A stretch of DNA of 64,000 bases from Bacteroidales bacterium (GCA_017615595.1 JAFZZT010000028.1:34663-98662), one strand, 5' to 3'. Shown: positions 17,501 through 27,079, numbered from the stretch's first letter. Notes: generated by a model not told the origin, from the letters alone. Program-made: numbers and translations.

Positions 17501-20500
17501 GCATACTGATAATAAGAGGCAGATGCGGAATAGAAATAGAGGGCGCCCGGCAGGGTCAGGCCCGTGGAGGCGGTTGTGGAGGTGATGTAGGGAGCCGTGG
17601 TGGTATTAGAGATCTTGGTCCAGCAGGCCGGGAACGCGTTGGAACCCGTGCCGTAGGTGTCAAAGTCTTCGGTGAACGGGAACTCCGTGATGGGCGAACA
17701 AGAGGTGGTGAAGGTGAGCTTTTTCCATTCCGTAGGACCATCCTGGCACGTTGACCGCACATACACGTCGTAGGTGGTGTTCGAAGTCAGGTTGGTGAGC
17801 GTGTAATGGTCGTCACCCAACGTGATGGGCGTGGCCGTGGCAACGTTGAAGCCGGTCACTCCGTAGCACAAATCCCAAGAGGGGATTCCAGCGGGAGCAT
17901 CCCAGCTGACCGTGGCCGAGGAGGACATGATGTTGGAGGCTGCCAAGTGCTGCGGCGCGATGCAGTCGGGTGCCACCGACAACACGATGTCGTCCATGTA
18001 CATGGTGGCTGCCACACCTTCCTCACTGCGGATGGCGATGAAATGGCCCGGACCGGTATAGCCTATGAAGTACACCTCCGAGGGCTCAAAGACAGTCGTG
18101 GTGTCCGGCGTGATTCGCTCAATCAGCTGGAAGGTGCTCCGGTCGAAAGGATTGGTCATCACGCCCACTTCCAGATAGTTGGCGGCAGAGCTCTTCCGGA
18201 TATAGCTCGACAGGACCAGATGGCTGATGTCGATGGAGGCATCCAACTCAGGCAATACAGCATAGCAGTAGGTGCCTGTGGTGGTGTAGAAATAGAGGGA
18301 GCGCGTGGAGTTGTGGGCGGTGGAGGTGACATAAGGATAATCCGAGGTGGCGTTGGTCATTCTGCTCCAACAGGCTGGATAGTTGGCTGCACCCGTGGGG
18401 TAACTCTCAAAATCTTCTGTGTAGGGCAAGGTGACAACAGGGTCGCACATCGTGTGGAAGGTGATAATGTTAGTCCATTCGCTGAACTCCGTGCCGTTGC
18501 AGTCTGCTTGTACCCGCACCTCGTATGATGTGTTGCTGGTCAAGCCCGTGAGGACGTAGAAAGTGTCCACAAGACTCTGGATGGTTGTCCATACCGTGTC
18601 ATCCGCCGGCTTGTAAGAGAGATTCCAGGTGGTCTCGGAGGCGCCGGGGGTCCAGAAGATGGTGGCCTCGTTCTGCGTATAGTTCTCAACGCTCACATCC
18701 GTAGGCCTGAAACAGGTGGGGATGTAATCCACCACCACATTGTCGATGTAAATGGTGTTGAGGGCAGAACCAGACCCGCTGCGGAAAGCGATATAGTGGT
18801 TAGTGCCTGTGTATGCAGAAAGTGGCACATCGAAGGATTCCCAGCTGTTGACAGCATCAGGGGCGACAGTGTCCAACGGCACAAAAGAGGTATAGTCGGC
18901 GGGATTGCTCATGGTGCCCACAACCAGTTGGTAGGCCGCAGCGCCCTTGCGGGCCATGAAGGAGATCTGCAGCTGATTCAGGTTGATACTGTTGTCGATC
19001 TCTGGCAGGGCGGCTATCACATAATAACTGCTGGAAGCATACATGTACAAGGCTCCCGGCGCTGTATAGTAGGTGGTATAGATGTAGGGATAGGCGCTGG
19101 TGGAGCCGCTGTAGCTCTTGGTCCAGCAGGCCGGGAAGGTGCCGGAACCTGTGCCATAACAGTCAAAATTGTTATGATAGGGGAACGTGGAGATGGGCGC
19201 ACAGCCCGTGTTGGCTTTTTGGATGTCGGTCCATGCACTTTGGGATCCATCTGCGCAAAGAGCACTCACCCGTACCTGATACATCATGTTCGGGATCAGA
19301 TTGTTGATGACCGCGAAAGTGTCGGAGACAATCATCTCGCTCCAAGTGGCGGCATCAAATTCTTTGTATTGTACCATGGCACTACTGTTGGCATTGTAGT
19401 TCTTCCAGCTGGCCGTCAGACTGGTCGGCTGCGGGTTGGAGAGGACAAGGTCATAAGGCTTCTGACATGAAGGTATATAATCCACTTCCACCTCATCGAT
19501 GTACATGGCATTGGTGGCTGAGAAGCCAGTGTGGAAGGTGATGTAGCGTCCATTGCCGGTGTAGGTGTTGAAAGGCACTTCAAAGGACTGCCAGGTGGAG
19601 TTGGCGGTGGGGGCTACGGTGTCAATGGCCACAAAGGAGGTGGGGTCGGTGAGGTCGCTCATGATGCCGACAACAATCTTGTAGTTGGCAGAGGTCTTGT
19701 AAGCCTTGAAGGAGACCTGCAAATTCTGGACGTTGATGCTGGGGTCAAGGGCGGGGAGAGACGCTCTGTCGAAATAGGCAGCCGTGCTGTATAAATAGAG
19801 GGAGCCGACACCGCTGGCGTGGGTGGAATGGACGTAGGGATAGGTGGTGACGTTGCCACTGTAGTATTTCGTGAAACAGGTCGGGAAGATGCCGGAGCCC
19901 GTTCCGTAAGTGTCAAAGCCTTCGAAGTAAGGCAGGGTGGTGATGGGCAGACACTGGGTCTGGACGGTGACAGGCTCGCTCCAATGACTGTGGGAGCCAT
20001 CCCCGCAGTTGCTGTTCAGCCGCACCTGGTAAAGAGAACCGTCCACAAGGTTTGTCAACAGGTAAGTCGTGTCGCTGATGTTTTCCACCAAGGTCCAGGC
20101 GGTGTCGCTGGCCAGCATATACTCCAGGTTGTAGGAGTTGACATTGTCCATGGAAGACCAGACAAGGCTGATGGTGTGGGGAGTGCTGTCCTGGGCGCTG
20201 ATGGTGGTCGGGGCCAGACAGGTCTGGGCTACATCCACCAACAGATTGTCCATGTACATGTAGTTAGCACTGCCGGCGGGCGTCATGAAGGCCACAAATT
20301 GTCCGTTGCCGGTGTAGGAGGTCAACGGCACCGAGAAGCTTTCCCAGGTGGAGGTGGCGGACGGCGACAGCGTGTCAATAGGCACAAAGGTGCTGTTGTC
20401 GAGCGGGTTGGTCATCACACCCACCATCAATTTGTAGTTGGCAGAGCTCTTCCTCAGTTTAAAGCTGACCTCCAAGGTGTTGACAGCACCGTTGATCTTG

Positions 20501-22425
20501 GGCGTGGTGGCCCAGGTCTGCGTGGCGGAGGTGCCGTAGAAGTAGAGAGAGCCCGGCGCCGAATAGTTGGTGGTGTTGATGTAAGGATAGGTGGTAGAAC
20601 TATTGGAGAAACCACCTCTGTTCCAGCAGGGGACAAAGGTGGTGGTGCCGGTCCCATAGCTGTCGAAGGTCTCCTCGTACGGCACATTGACGGAGACACA
20701 GAACGTGGAAAAGCTCAGCGTCTCGGTGGTCCAGTAACTCTCGTCACCACCACCGCAGTCAGCTTGCACCTTGATGTAGAGCTGGTAGTCCGTCTGAGGC
20801 GTCAGTCCGTTGATGGTGAAGGAAGGAGAGGTCAACCCATTGACCGAGGTCCAGTCGGTCTCGTCAGCGAACATGTACGACAGGTTCCAGAGCGTCTCGT
20901 TAGCCCCGGGAGTCCAGGAGAGGGTGACCTGCTGTTCGTCTGGGACAAAGGTGATGTCCGTGGGCTGTTCGCAGGTGGGGATGTAGTTGAGGTTGAAGTT
21001 GTCCACGTTCATATTCGAGAGCGCATCCGGGTCGCCGCAGCGCAGCGCAATATAGTGGTCGTGGCCGGTGTAGTTGTTGAAGTCCACATGGAAAGGCACC
21101 CAGGTAGAGGTGACAAAGGGCCTTAGCGTGTCGTAAGGATGGAAGGTGGTGCCGTCTGTGGGATCGGTGATGGTGCCGATGACGATATAGTAATGGTTGT
21201 TGGTGGTGCGCAGCATCATGGATGCTCTCAGTGTGTTGATGGCGATGCTGGAGTCTATCCTCGGGGTGCTGGCGATATCGTAGTAGGCCGTGTTGGAGTA
21301 GAAATACAAGCTGCCTGGGGCGGAGTAGTTGGTGGTGGTGATGTAGGGATAAACGGTGGAGGAGCCGTTGAAGAATCTGGTCCAACAGGTCGGGAAGATG
21401 TCGTCACCCGTACCGTAAGTGTCGAAGTTTTCATCGTAAGGCATCGAGAAGATAGAGCAAGGGTCGGGCAGCGTGGTGGCGCACACCAGCTGGGAACTCG
21501 CGTTGCCGCCGGTGGAATAGACCGCCTCCACCGAGTAGCAGTAAGGCGTCTCCATCGTCAGCCCCTCGTCTGTGTAGCTAAAGTCCTCGATCAAGGAGGT
21601 GTTCACCTGGACGTTGTCGCGATAGACGTTGAAGCCCAGCAGGTTCTCGTTGGCAAAGTAGCCCTTCACGATGAAAGGAACGCCCAGCTGTTCCAACGAG
21701 ACGTCGTCAGACCAAGCTTGCCAACCTGTTGAGGTGAGCTGGATGCCATTGCCGGTGCTCACCTGGCCCAGGATGCAGACGGGAGGACACCAAGGGCCAC
21801 TGCTGATGGAGCCCGTCATGGAGACGGTCACCCAGTAGGTGCCCGCCGGAAGGACGGTGTCGATGGTGGTTGTCACCCGCATGATGGGACGGGTGGTGTC
21901 CATCAGGGCGGTGGCGCTGGTACGGTATATGCCGGTCCAGCTGGAAGAGGTCATGCAGCTGGTCGTTCCGGAGGTCCACACGGGCGTGGAGGTGCTGTCC
22001 ACCGGCTCCGTGTCGTAGATGGAGACGAAGGCCGCCGTGATGGACGAGGTGGTGGTGGAGCCCGTCTGGTAGGCGAAGAAGTCGATGGTGGAGATGTGCG
22101 CCGCCACCGGCAGCGTGAAGTCGTCACCCACCTTGAAGTGGGAGTTGTCGTTGATGTTCCGGCCTAGGATCGTCTGGCCGCCGTAGGAGCAGCTCACATC
22201 GTTGCCGTCATAGCCGCCGCCGGGGTAGATGACCATTTGCGACTGGTCCCATAGGTTGAGACGGAGCGGCTGGGTGGTCCCGGAGGGAATGCCCCAGGTG
22301 AGGTGGACGGCGTCATACGACAAGGCCGTGGCCGTTACATTGGTCGGGGGATTCTGCTGCGCCATCAGCGAAGTGCCGAGACCGGCCAGCAACAGCAGCA
22401 GCATGAAAGAGTACAGGTTTTTCAT
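14554..22425 (-). CDS. Giant T9SS-exported repeat protein (eight jelly-roll/FN3 units, type A sorting domain)
   Basis: 2623 residues from ATG at 22425 (signal peptide MKNLYSFMLLLLLAGLG...). A more upstream in-frame ATG at 22458 would place charged residues before the signal peptide. After a unique N-terminal ~320 residues there are eight copies of a ~250-residue unit, starting near residues 331, 587, 838, 1087, 1340, 1585, 1842 and 2092. Each has a jelly-roll domain of the MAM-like / choice-of-anchor J / cleaved-adhesin kind (LPYTENFDTYGTG ... FPTCW ... GALYFYS ... YTGNGRYIAF ... MYMDDVVVD) followed by an FN3 domain (C..PT......ATVSWTPG). Three FN3 domains and a T9SS tail (LYPNPATE ... KSFVKR) end the protein. 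It is predicted to be surface-exposed or secreted; adhesion or glycan binding is inference. Confidence 0.92.
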   Translation of the reverse strand: MKNLYSFMLLLLLAGLGTSLMAQQNPPTNVTATALSYDAVHLTWGIPSGTTQPLRLNLWDQSQMVIYPGGGYDGNDVSCSYGGQTILGRNINDNSHFKVGDDFTLPVAAHISTIDFFAYQTGSTTTSSITAAFVSIYDTEPVDSTSTPVWTSGTTSCMTSSSWTGIYRTSATALMDTTRPIMRVTTTIDTVLPAGTYWVTVSMTGSISSGPWCPPVCILGQVSTGNGIQLTSTGWQAWSDDVSLEQLGVPFIVKGYFANENLLGFNVYRDNVQVNTSLIEDFSYTDEGLTMETPYCYSVEAVYSTGGNASSQLVCATTLPDPCSIFSMPYDENFDTYGTGDDIFPTCWTRFFNGSSTVYPYITTTNYSAPGSLYFYSNTAYYDIASTPRIDSSIAINTLRASMMLRTTNNHYYIVIGTITDPTDGTTFHPYDTLRPFVTSTWVPFHVDFNNYTGHDHYIALRCGDPDALSNMNVDNFNLNYIPTCEQPTDITFVPDEQQVTLSWTPGANETLWNLSYMFADETDWTSVNGLTSPSFTINGLTPQTDYQLYIKVQADCGGGDESYWTTETLSFSTFCVSVNVPYEETFDSYGTGTTTFVPCWNRGGFSNSSTTYPYINTTNYSAPGSLYFYGTSATQTWATTPKINGAVNTLEVSFKLRKSSANYKLMVGVMTNPLDNSTFVPIDTLSPSATSTWESFSVPLTSYTGNGQFVAFMTPAGSANYMYMDNLLVDVAQTCLAPTTISAQDSTPHTISLVWSSMDNVNSYNLEYMLASDTAWTLVENISDTTYLLTNLVDGSLYQVRLNSNCGDGSHSHWSEPVTVQTQCLPITTLPYFEGFDTYGTGSGIFPTCFTKYYSGNVTTYPYVHSTHASGVGSLYLYSTAAYFDRASLPALDPSINVQNLQVSFKAYKTSANYKIVVGIMSDLTDPTSFVAIDTVAPTANSTWQSFEVPFNTYTGNGRYITFHTGFSATNAMYIDEVEVDYIPSCQKPYDLVLSNPQPTSLTASWKNYNANSSAMVQYKEFDAATWSEMIVSDTFAVINNLIPNMMYQVRVSALCADGSQSAWTDIQKANTGCAPISTFPYHNNFDCYGTGSGTFPACWTKSYSGSTSAYPYIYTTYYTAPGALYMYASSSYYVIAALPEIDNSINLNQLQISFMARKGAAAYQLVVGTMSNPADYTSFVPLDTVAPDAVNSWESFDVPLSAYTGTNHYIAFRSGSGSALNTIYIDNVVVDYIPTCFRPTDVSVENYTQNEATIFWTPGASETTWNLSYKPADDTVWTTIQSLVDTFYVLTGLTSNTSYEVRVQADCNGTEFSEWTNIITFHTMCDPVVTLPYTEDFESYPTGAANYPACWSRMTNATSDYPYVTSTAHNSTRSLYFYTTTGTYCYAVLPELDASIDISHLVLSSYIRKSSAANYLEVGVMTNPFDRSTFQLIERITPDTTTVFEPSEVYFIGYTGPGHFIAIRSEEGVAATMYMDDIVLSVAPDCIAPQHLAASNIMSSSATVSWDAPAGIPSWDLCYGVTGFNVATATPITLGDDHYTLTNLTSNTTYDVYVRSTCQDGPTEWKKLTFTTSCSPITEFPFTEDFDTYGTGSNAFPACWTKISNTTTAPYITSTTASTGLTLPGALYFYSASASYYQYAVMPEMDVNMSDMQISLAFKAAMGNVHHIDVGVMTDAHDTATFELIETIEPHTAVWNGFTVPFSSYTGTGRFIAFRTLGLTTCYLDHLVVDYAPGCVMPHNLTVDSLTTTTASVSWTPGHGEAEWTLSYGPVGYFPNVTGTQVTVSQPNYTITGLDPATTYDFYVKSVCSPTETSDWSNNCTFQTNCLYIDSLPYTENFDDYGTGTLAFPTCWGRYTSYLSSTRYPYINTTHYSGVGALYFYSTSTTHTIATMPEFDPSIDISTLRVNVKLNKNSAAYNLKVGVMEDPTDISTFVAIDSLSPSTTSVWESFSVDLDSYTGNGRYIAFVSNGAANYMYMDDVMIQFIPTCEQPTNVHLTGLDVTTATVSWDVADSLGTSWEVNYGPAGFTPGTGSTVTSTTPSATITGLTANTTYDVYVKQICGPGEESIYAEMFSFSTLCNPIDVLPFTENFDTYAGSTSTTISVNNLPDCWGHFNNGTITSYSGYPALYSNSTYAASGTNSVRFYAYTTTSYGDQMLILPALNTTTYPMNSVQLEFEARGYSTSTNYNGLLYVGVLNNVTNFNSFVPVDTVHVIGTTFETYTVKFENYSGTGSHIAIWAPKFSNADYNVAYLDDFSLDLIPCDMPTNIQISDITSTSAQVSWTPGGSETSWTVAYRETTGASWITTTASSPSVTLSNLTPETNYSVRVQADCGNGQSEWTAIDTFMTAAAPNCPTPTNLQVAVNGTTATFSWSQEPNTANEWELFFRPVGGTYQTVTVTTNSYTVNNLTYDVTYEAYVVAHCTNGVNSDPSNVITFTVASEPTCPAPTNLTATLDPSSHTTVILTWQQETGTANEWQVNYRQTTENDWISVTANATTHTLSALVPNVDYEINVVAHCNNGLTSDPSNTTTIHTDNVGIQSYLEKAVNLYPNPATEMISVEVSDANILITGVEVYNVYGQLVNTIVSTENPLHINVSGLADGMYYLRVTTDNGVVTKSFVKR

Positions 22426-22484
22426 AATACAAGTAGTTTTATTGTGAATATATTTCAATTATCACCAGTAGAAAATAGAGACGG

Positions 22485-22492
22485 CAAATATA
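22485..22492 (-). promoter_or_regulatory. -7 promoter element for the giant T9SS protein
   Basis: CAAATATA reads TATATTTG on the minus strand, 60 nt upstream of the chosen start. Confidence 0.6.
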
Positions 22493-22612
22493 AACATTTT
22501 GGAAGAAAAGAAGCCATCCCCATGATGAAATAATAAATGTCAACTGTACACATGAAAACAGTCTCCCTTGCACGCCTCGTCACCAGGGCAGACGCGCTAT
22601 TGAAAAAAACAC

Positions 22613-22620
22613 TATCTTTG
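22613..22620 (+). promoter_or_regulatory. -7 promoter element for the SGNH hydrolase
   Basis: TATCTTTG ends only 14 nt before the ATG at 22635, implying a very short 5' leader. Confidence 0.65.
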
Positions 22621-22634
22621 CCGAAAAATAATAT

Positions 22635-23312
22635 ATGAGAAAAATAGCGTGTATCATACTCCTTCTCACCATGACCTTTTCAGCTTTTCCACAAGACGAC
22701 TGGTTCGGCTTCAACCGCTTCCAAATCGACAACGAGCGCATTGCCCAAAATGGTGAATTCCCCGAGGTGGTCTTCATGGGCAATTCCATCACCGAATACT
22801 GGGCCTACTACCATCCCGAGTTCTTCGCCGAACACCACTACTGCGGCAGAGGCATCGGCGGCCAGACCTCTGCCCAGATGCTGCTCCGCTTCACGGCCGA
22901 CGTCGTCAATCTCCATCCCAAAGCGGTGGTCATCATGGCGGGCACCAACGATGTGGCGCACAACACCTACTGGGTGGAGCCCGACAAGGTAGTCGATAAC
23001 GTCGTGGCCATGTGCCTCTTAGCCCGCGCCCACGACATCGTGCCAATCATCAGCTCCATCCCGCCCTGCGCATCCTTCGTGTGGAATCCCGATATCCAAA
23101 ACGCCGCCCAGACGATAGTCGAGATCAATAAGAAACTGAAAGCCTATGCTGCAGCCAACGACTTGGTGTATGTGGATTATCACGCCGCCCTCGCCGATAA
23201 CCAAAACGGCTTTCGGAAAAATCTCAGCGAAGACGGATGCCACCCCAACCCCGACACCTACTTCATCATGGAGGAACTGGTGCTGAAGGCCATCGACAAG
23301 GCGTTGAAATAG
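22635..23312 (+). CDS. Secreted SGNH/GDSL-family esterase
   Basis: 225 residues with an N-terminal signal peptide (MRKIACIILLLTMTFSAFPQ). The four SGNH blocks are present: Ser51 in FMGNSIT (Asn replaces the usual Asp of GDS), Gly in GRGIGGQT (71-78), Asn105 in AGTNDV, and Asp200/His203 in DGCHPN. Such enzymes hydrolyse ester groups, often acetyl groups on polysaccharides, in the periplasm. Monocistronic with a short-leader promoter. The substrate is not predictable; acetyl-sugar esters are likely given the family and the glycosidases in the region. Confidence 0.88.
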   Translation: MRKIACIILLLTMTFSAFPQDDWFGFNRFQIDNERIAQNGEFPEVVFMGNSITEYWAYYHPEFFAEHHYCGRGIGGQTSAQMLLRFTADVVNLHPKAVVIMAGTNDVAHNTYWVEPDKVVDNVVAMCLLARAHDIVPIISSIPPCASFVWNPDIQNAAQTIVEINKKLKAYAAANDLVYVDYHAALADNQNGFRKNLSEDGCHPNPDTYFIMEELVLKAIDKALK

Positions 23313-23448
23313 TTTCCTTGCTATGACCGCCAGATAATCCCTGTTCTTCTTTTTTGGCAAAATTTTTGCAAGGGAAAACAAGCGCATATCCAAAAATACG
23401 GGTGTGCCGATATGTTGTTTTTAGTAAGTAATTGTAAATTATAATAAT

Positions 23449-24087
23449 ATGAACGAGGAAGAAGTAAAAGATCCTGCATTGGACAATGAAATGCGGGAAA
23501 CGGAATTGTCTGAAAAGGAGGAACAAACTGACAATACGACTGTCACAGAACCCGAAAATGAGGAAAAAAAGAAGGAAGGCAAGTCTTTCTTCTCCAAAAA
23601 AAATAATAAAGAAAAACAGAAAATTGAGGAGCTGGAGGCACAAGTGGAGAAGCTGCAAGCTGAAAAGGCGGAACTCAACGACCGCTTCCTGCGTCTCTAT
23701 TCCGAATTCGACAACTACAAGAAACGTGTCAACAAGGAGAAACTGGACTTGATTGCCACTGCCTCCGAGAAGGTGATCGTGAGCCTGCTGCCCATCATGG
23801 ACGACTTTGAACGAGCCATTGCCGCCAACGAGAAGGTGGAGGACGTGGCCGCCATCAAGGAAGGTTTTAATCTGATATACAACAAGATGCAACAGATGCT
23901 GACCCGTCACAATGTGAAGGAGATAGAGGCTATCGGCCAAGAGTTCGACACCGACCTGCACGAGGCCGTGACCCACTTCCCAGTCGAGAAGGAGGAGGAC
24001 AAGGGCAAGGTGATTGACGTGACGGAGAAGGGCTACAAACTGTCAGACAAGGTGATCCGCTACGCCAAGGTGGTGGTGGGCCAGTAA
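23449..24087 (+). CDS. grpE: Nucleotide exchange factor GrpE
   Basis: 212 residues. A Lys/Glu-rich disordered N-terminus is followed by a long coiled coil (EELEAQVEKLQAEKAEL) and the GrpE beta-wing domain. The family signature region is SLLPIMDDFERAI ... IYNKMQQML ... GQEFDTDLHEAV. It exchanges ADP for ATP on DnaK. dnaJ follows after 15 bp with a good ribosome-binding site (AAAGGAG), so the two form an operon; dnaK is not in the window. I see no CIRCE element upstream. Confidence 0.95.
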   Translation: MNEEEVKDPALDNEMRETELSEKEEQTDNTTVTEPENEEKKKEGKSFFSKKNNKEKQKIEELEAQVEKLQAEKAELNDRFLRLYSEFDNYKKRVNKEKLDLIATASEKVIVSLLPIMDDFERAIAANEKVEDVAAIKEGFNLIYNKMQQMLTRHNVKEIEAIGQEFDTDLHEAVTHFPVEKEEDKGKVIDVTEKGYKLSDKVIRYAKVVVGQ

Positions 24088-24102
24088 CAGAAAGGAGACA
24101 TT

Positions 24103-25266
24103 ATGGCAGAGAAAAGAGACTATTACGAGGTGCTGGGCATCACCAAAGAGGCCTCGGCAGACGAGATAAAGAAGGCCTACCGCAAGAAGGCCATGCAGTA
24201 CCACCCCGACCGTAACCCCGGCGACAAGGAAGCCGAGGAGAAGTTCAAGGAGGCGGCGGAGGCGTATGATGTGCTGAGCAACCCTGACAAGAAAGCCCGC
24301 TACGACCAGTTCGGCCATGCCGGCATGGGCAGTGCGGCCAGCGACTTCTCCGGTGCCAACATCAACGACATCTTCAGCCACTTCGCCGACATCTTCGGTG
24401 GCGGCTTCGGCGGGGGATTCAACATCGGCGACCTCTTCGGCGGCGGGGGCGGCGGCGCAGCCCAGCGCGTGCGTCGTGGCACCAACATCCGCATCAAGGT
24501 TAAGATGACCTTGGAAGAGGCGGCCAACGTGACCGAGAAGAAGCTGAAAATCAACAAATATGTGCCCTGTACCCATTGCAACGGCACCGGCGCCAAAGAC
24601 GAGCACAGCAAGGAGACCTGTCCTACCTGCCACGGACGCGGTCAGGTGATGCAGCAGCAACGCTCTATGTTCGGCGTCATCCAGCAGGTGTCGGAGTGCC
24701 CCACCTGTCACGGTTCCGGCGAGGTGATCAAAGACAAGTGCCCCCACTGTCACGGCAATGGCATCGTGAAGGGCGAGGAGGTGGTGCAAGTCTCCATCCC
24801 GGCGGGCGTCGATAACGGCATGCAGCTCACCCTGCGGGGCAAAGGCAACGCCGCACCCAACGGCGGCATCAACGGCGATCTGCTCGTCGCCATCGAGGTG
24901 GCCGACCACGACATCTTCGAGCGTGATGGCAACAACCTGTACCTTAACTATCACATCAGCATCCCGCAGGCGGCCCTCGGCGCTCAGGTGGAGATCCCCA
25001 CGCTGACCGGCAAGGCCCGTATCAAGATACCCGCCGGCACCCAGAGCGGTCAGGTGCTGCGTCTGCAAGGCAAAGGACTCCCCGAGATCAACCGCGGCAA
25101 CACGGGCGACCTCATCGTCAATATCAACGTGTGGACTCCCAAGTCACTGACCAAGGAAGAAAAGGAGATCCTGGAGAAACTCAGCACCCACGACAACTTC
25201 GTGCCCAAGCCCGGCAAGAGCGACCGCAGCGTCTTCAACCGCGTGCGGCAGTTCTTCAACGACTAA
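24103..25266 (+). CDS. dnaJ: Chaperone protein DnaJ
   Basis: 387 residues with full type I architecture. J domain with HPD in the [10 protein letters not shown] segment, Gly/Phe-rich linker (~75-125, [18 protein letters not shown]), four CxxCxGxG zinc-binding repeats between about residues 150 and 215 ([32 protein letters not shown]), and two C-terminal beta domains. It delivers clients to DnaK and stimulates its ATPase. It is translationally close to grpE. Confidence 0.97.
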   Translation: MAEKRDYYEVLGITKEASADEIKKAYRKKAMQYHPDRNPGDKEAEEKFKEAAEAYDVLSNPDKKARYDQFGHAGMGSAASDFSGANINDIFSHFADIFGGGFGGGFNIGDLFGGGGGGAAQRVRRGTNIRIKVKMTLEEAANVTEKKLKINKYVPCTHCNGTGAKDEHSKETCPTCHGRGQVMQQQRSMFGVIQQVSECPTCHGSGEVIKDKCPHCHGNGIVKGEEVVQVSIPAGVDNGMQLTLRGKGNAAPNGGINGDLLVAIEVADHDIFERDGNNLYLNYHISIPQAALGAQVEIPTLTGKARIKIPAGTQSGQVLRLQGKGLPEINRGNTGDLIVNINVWTPKSLTKEEKEILEKLSTHDNFVPKPGKSDRSVFNRVRQFFND

Positions 25267-25296
25267 GCTATAAAGTGGTGGAACGGCCTTCCTTCC

Positions 25297-27012
25297 CTAT
25301 TGTTTCAACCACTCCAATGCCTTCTCCAACAGCTCGTCCCGACCTTCGCGGACGCCCTTTACTGTGGGCCAAACATAGATGTCGGGGATGATGCCGACAC
25401 GCTGCGTTTCCGTGCCGTCCGGATAATAGATGCCGATTCCAGAGAAATAGGAGCAGACCCCGCCCGGAAGCCGGATGCCCACCACATCGCCGTCCGCGCC
25501 CGCCGTCGTGTTCCCGATGACGATGCTGTTTGGGAGTGTGCGGTACATCATGGTGCAAAACTCTGCATGACTCTGCGAACGCTCATTGATGAGAATGGCG
25601 ATTTTGCCCGTATAGGCTTGCTTGCCTTTGCCGGTATAATTAGGATTGGTCCAAACAAAAGATCCGGGATTGGTCAAGTCTGGACAAGTGGCCTTGAAAA
25701 AGGGTCTTGATTTGTCAGACAAAACACCATATAACATATAGTTGATGCTCTCGTTCGGATATTCTCTCAAATCCAAGATCAGCGCTTTGGTGGTGTGCAA
25801 GGTGTCCGCGATACGTTCCACCCATTCTTTGGTGATATCGTCCATGGAGACATATCCGATGCTGTCACCTAACACTTTATAGCAAACGCTGTCGGTTTGG
25901 AATTTTGGTTCCATCTCTTCAATATTATATCGGGTGATGGTGGTCTCTTTCGGAACGCCATTCGAAACAAATGAGATGCGTGCAGTGGGCTTGTCGCCGC
26001 TACAAATATCCCACAACAGTTGCCGGAGCTTTGCACGGTGGTTGGATGCGGCATAATAGGGTGCCAGACTGTCAATCCTGTACGAGACAGGTTGGCCATC
26101 GATGTGGGTGATGACATCCCCGATATGCGGACCTGCACTATCGACTTTTTCCAGATCCCAGTAATCGGAAACCACCAAGGTGTCATTCTGCAAGAAGCTC
26201 ACCTTGAACGGAGGTCGGTAATAATCCAACGACTGTGTGGATTTCATTGACCAAACGGCACCGTGGGTGTCGTCAATTTTGGCGATCAGGCGCCTGACAG
26301 CTCTCCAATAGGTCTTTTTGTCCTCGGCGGAGATGAAAGAGGCTAAATGTTTCTTCATGACCGTGTTCCAGTCGGCATCCATAAGATATTTGTCCGGGAA
26401 GAAATAATACACCATGTTCCAATACCGGTAGAGGGCTAAGAGTCGGAAGCCGGCGTCAGGGCACTCCATCTCGGCATAGTCGTTTTCGTGGGTGAAGTTC
26501 GCCGTTTTTACCCATATAGAAGAATAGCTCACATAATAAAGTCCATTATGGCGGTTTTGATATATATTCATCAGCGTCTTGTAGAGCTTTGGAGACAGAT
26601 CCTCCGGGTTGATCCACGCCAAATCGGGCTTCAGAAAAGCGTTGGGATTCACGGGCTTGACCTCTTTGTTGACAGGAATCTTCCCGTAATGAAGAATCCA
26701 TTTGGCCAAGTAGGCGTCACGCTGTTTGTTGTCTGTCACTTTCAGGTAACCGGGCAGCATCCGGAAAAGCTCGTAATCCCAGTTATACGCACCTTTGGAA
26801 ATGGTCGGGTGGTGATATTTCAGGAATCCCCAAACACGACCTAACAGCTCGAGGTTGTCCTCTAATTGCGGGGTCATTTCGGGAAAAACCACGTTGGAGC
26901 CGTGATCATACGCCGTGTCTTGGACTGCGCCAGACTTGTTAGATGGTGTTTGTGCATCAGAGAGGGTTGCACAGAAAAAGAGCAGGATGATGAAGAGGAT
27001 ATGTTTTTTCAT
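25297..27012 (-). CDS. Secreted S41-family (C-terminal processing type) peptidase
   Basis: 571 residues with signal peptide (MKKHILFIILLFFCATLSDAQ). An N-terminal helical domain of ~200 residues carries the pattern WGFLKYHHPTISKGAYNWD common in Bacteroidota S41 proteins. A PDZ-like segment follows (PHIGDVITHIDGQPV), then the peptidase domain: LILDLREYP, ILINERSQSHAEF with the nucleophile Ser near residue 481, and GNTTAGADGD. It is probably a periplasmic or surface endopeptidase; its substrate is unknown. Convergent with dnaJ with a 30-bp gap; own promoter at 27033-27040. Confidence 0.87.
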   Translation of the reverse strand: MKKHILFIILLFFCATLSDAQTPSNKSGAVQDTAYDHGSNVVFPEMTPQLEDNLELLGRVWGFLKYHHPTISKGAYNWDYELFRMLPGYLKVTDNKQRDAYLAKWILHYGKIPVNKEVKPVNPNAFLKPDLAWINPEDLSPKLYKTLMNIYQNRHNGLYYVSYSSIWVKTANFTHENDYAEMECPDAGFRLLALYRYWNMVYYFFPDKYLMDADWNTVMKKHLASFISAEDKKTYWRAVRRLIAKIDDTHGAVWSMKSTQSLDYYRPPFKVSFLQNDTLVVSDYWDLEKVDSAGPHIGDVITHIDGQPVSYRIDSLAPYYAASNHRAKLRQLLWDICSGDKPTARISFVSNGVPKETTITRYNIEEMEPKFQTDSVCYKVLGDSIGYVSMDDITKEWVERIADTLHTTKALILDLREYPNESINYMLYGVLSDKSRPFFKATCPDLTNPGSFVWTNPNYTGKGKQAYTGKIAILINERSQSHAEFCTMMYRTLPNSIVIGNTTAGADGDVVGIRLPGGVCSYFSGIGIYYPDGTETQRVGIIPDIYVWPTVKGVREGRDELLEKALEWLKQ

Positions 27013-27032
27013 AAACTGTTATTTCGCTGGCA

Positions 27033-27040
27033 AAAGTAGA
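27033..27040 (-). promoter_or_regulatory. -7 promoter element for the S41 peptidase
   Basis: CAAAAGTA reads TACTTTTG on the minus strand, 21 nt upstream of the start. Confidence 0.6.
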
Positions 27041-27079
27041 AATTTTTCAGAACTGGCTTTGGTATAGCCGAAAAAAATG

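Noticed and set aside
14926-21732. Series of plus-strand open frames of 200-435 codons opposite the giant T9SS gene
   Set aside because: They repeat with the same ~750-bp period as the coding repeats below them and give Gly/Arg/Val/His-rich products; antisense shadows.
14554-22425. Regularly spaced repeats that might be read as a CRISPR-like or satellite array
   Set aside because: The repeats are long (~750 bp), diverged and entirely in frame within one protein.
23313-23448. CIRCE or other heat-shock operator before grpE
   Set aside because: No 9-bp inverted repeat with 9-bp spacer was found; only AT-rich sequence and a weak GCAAAA/TTTTTGC palindrome.
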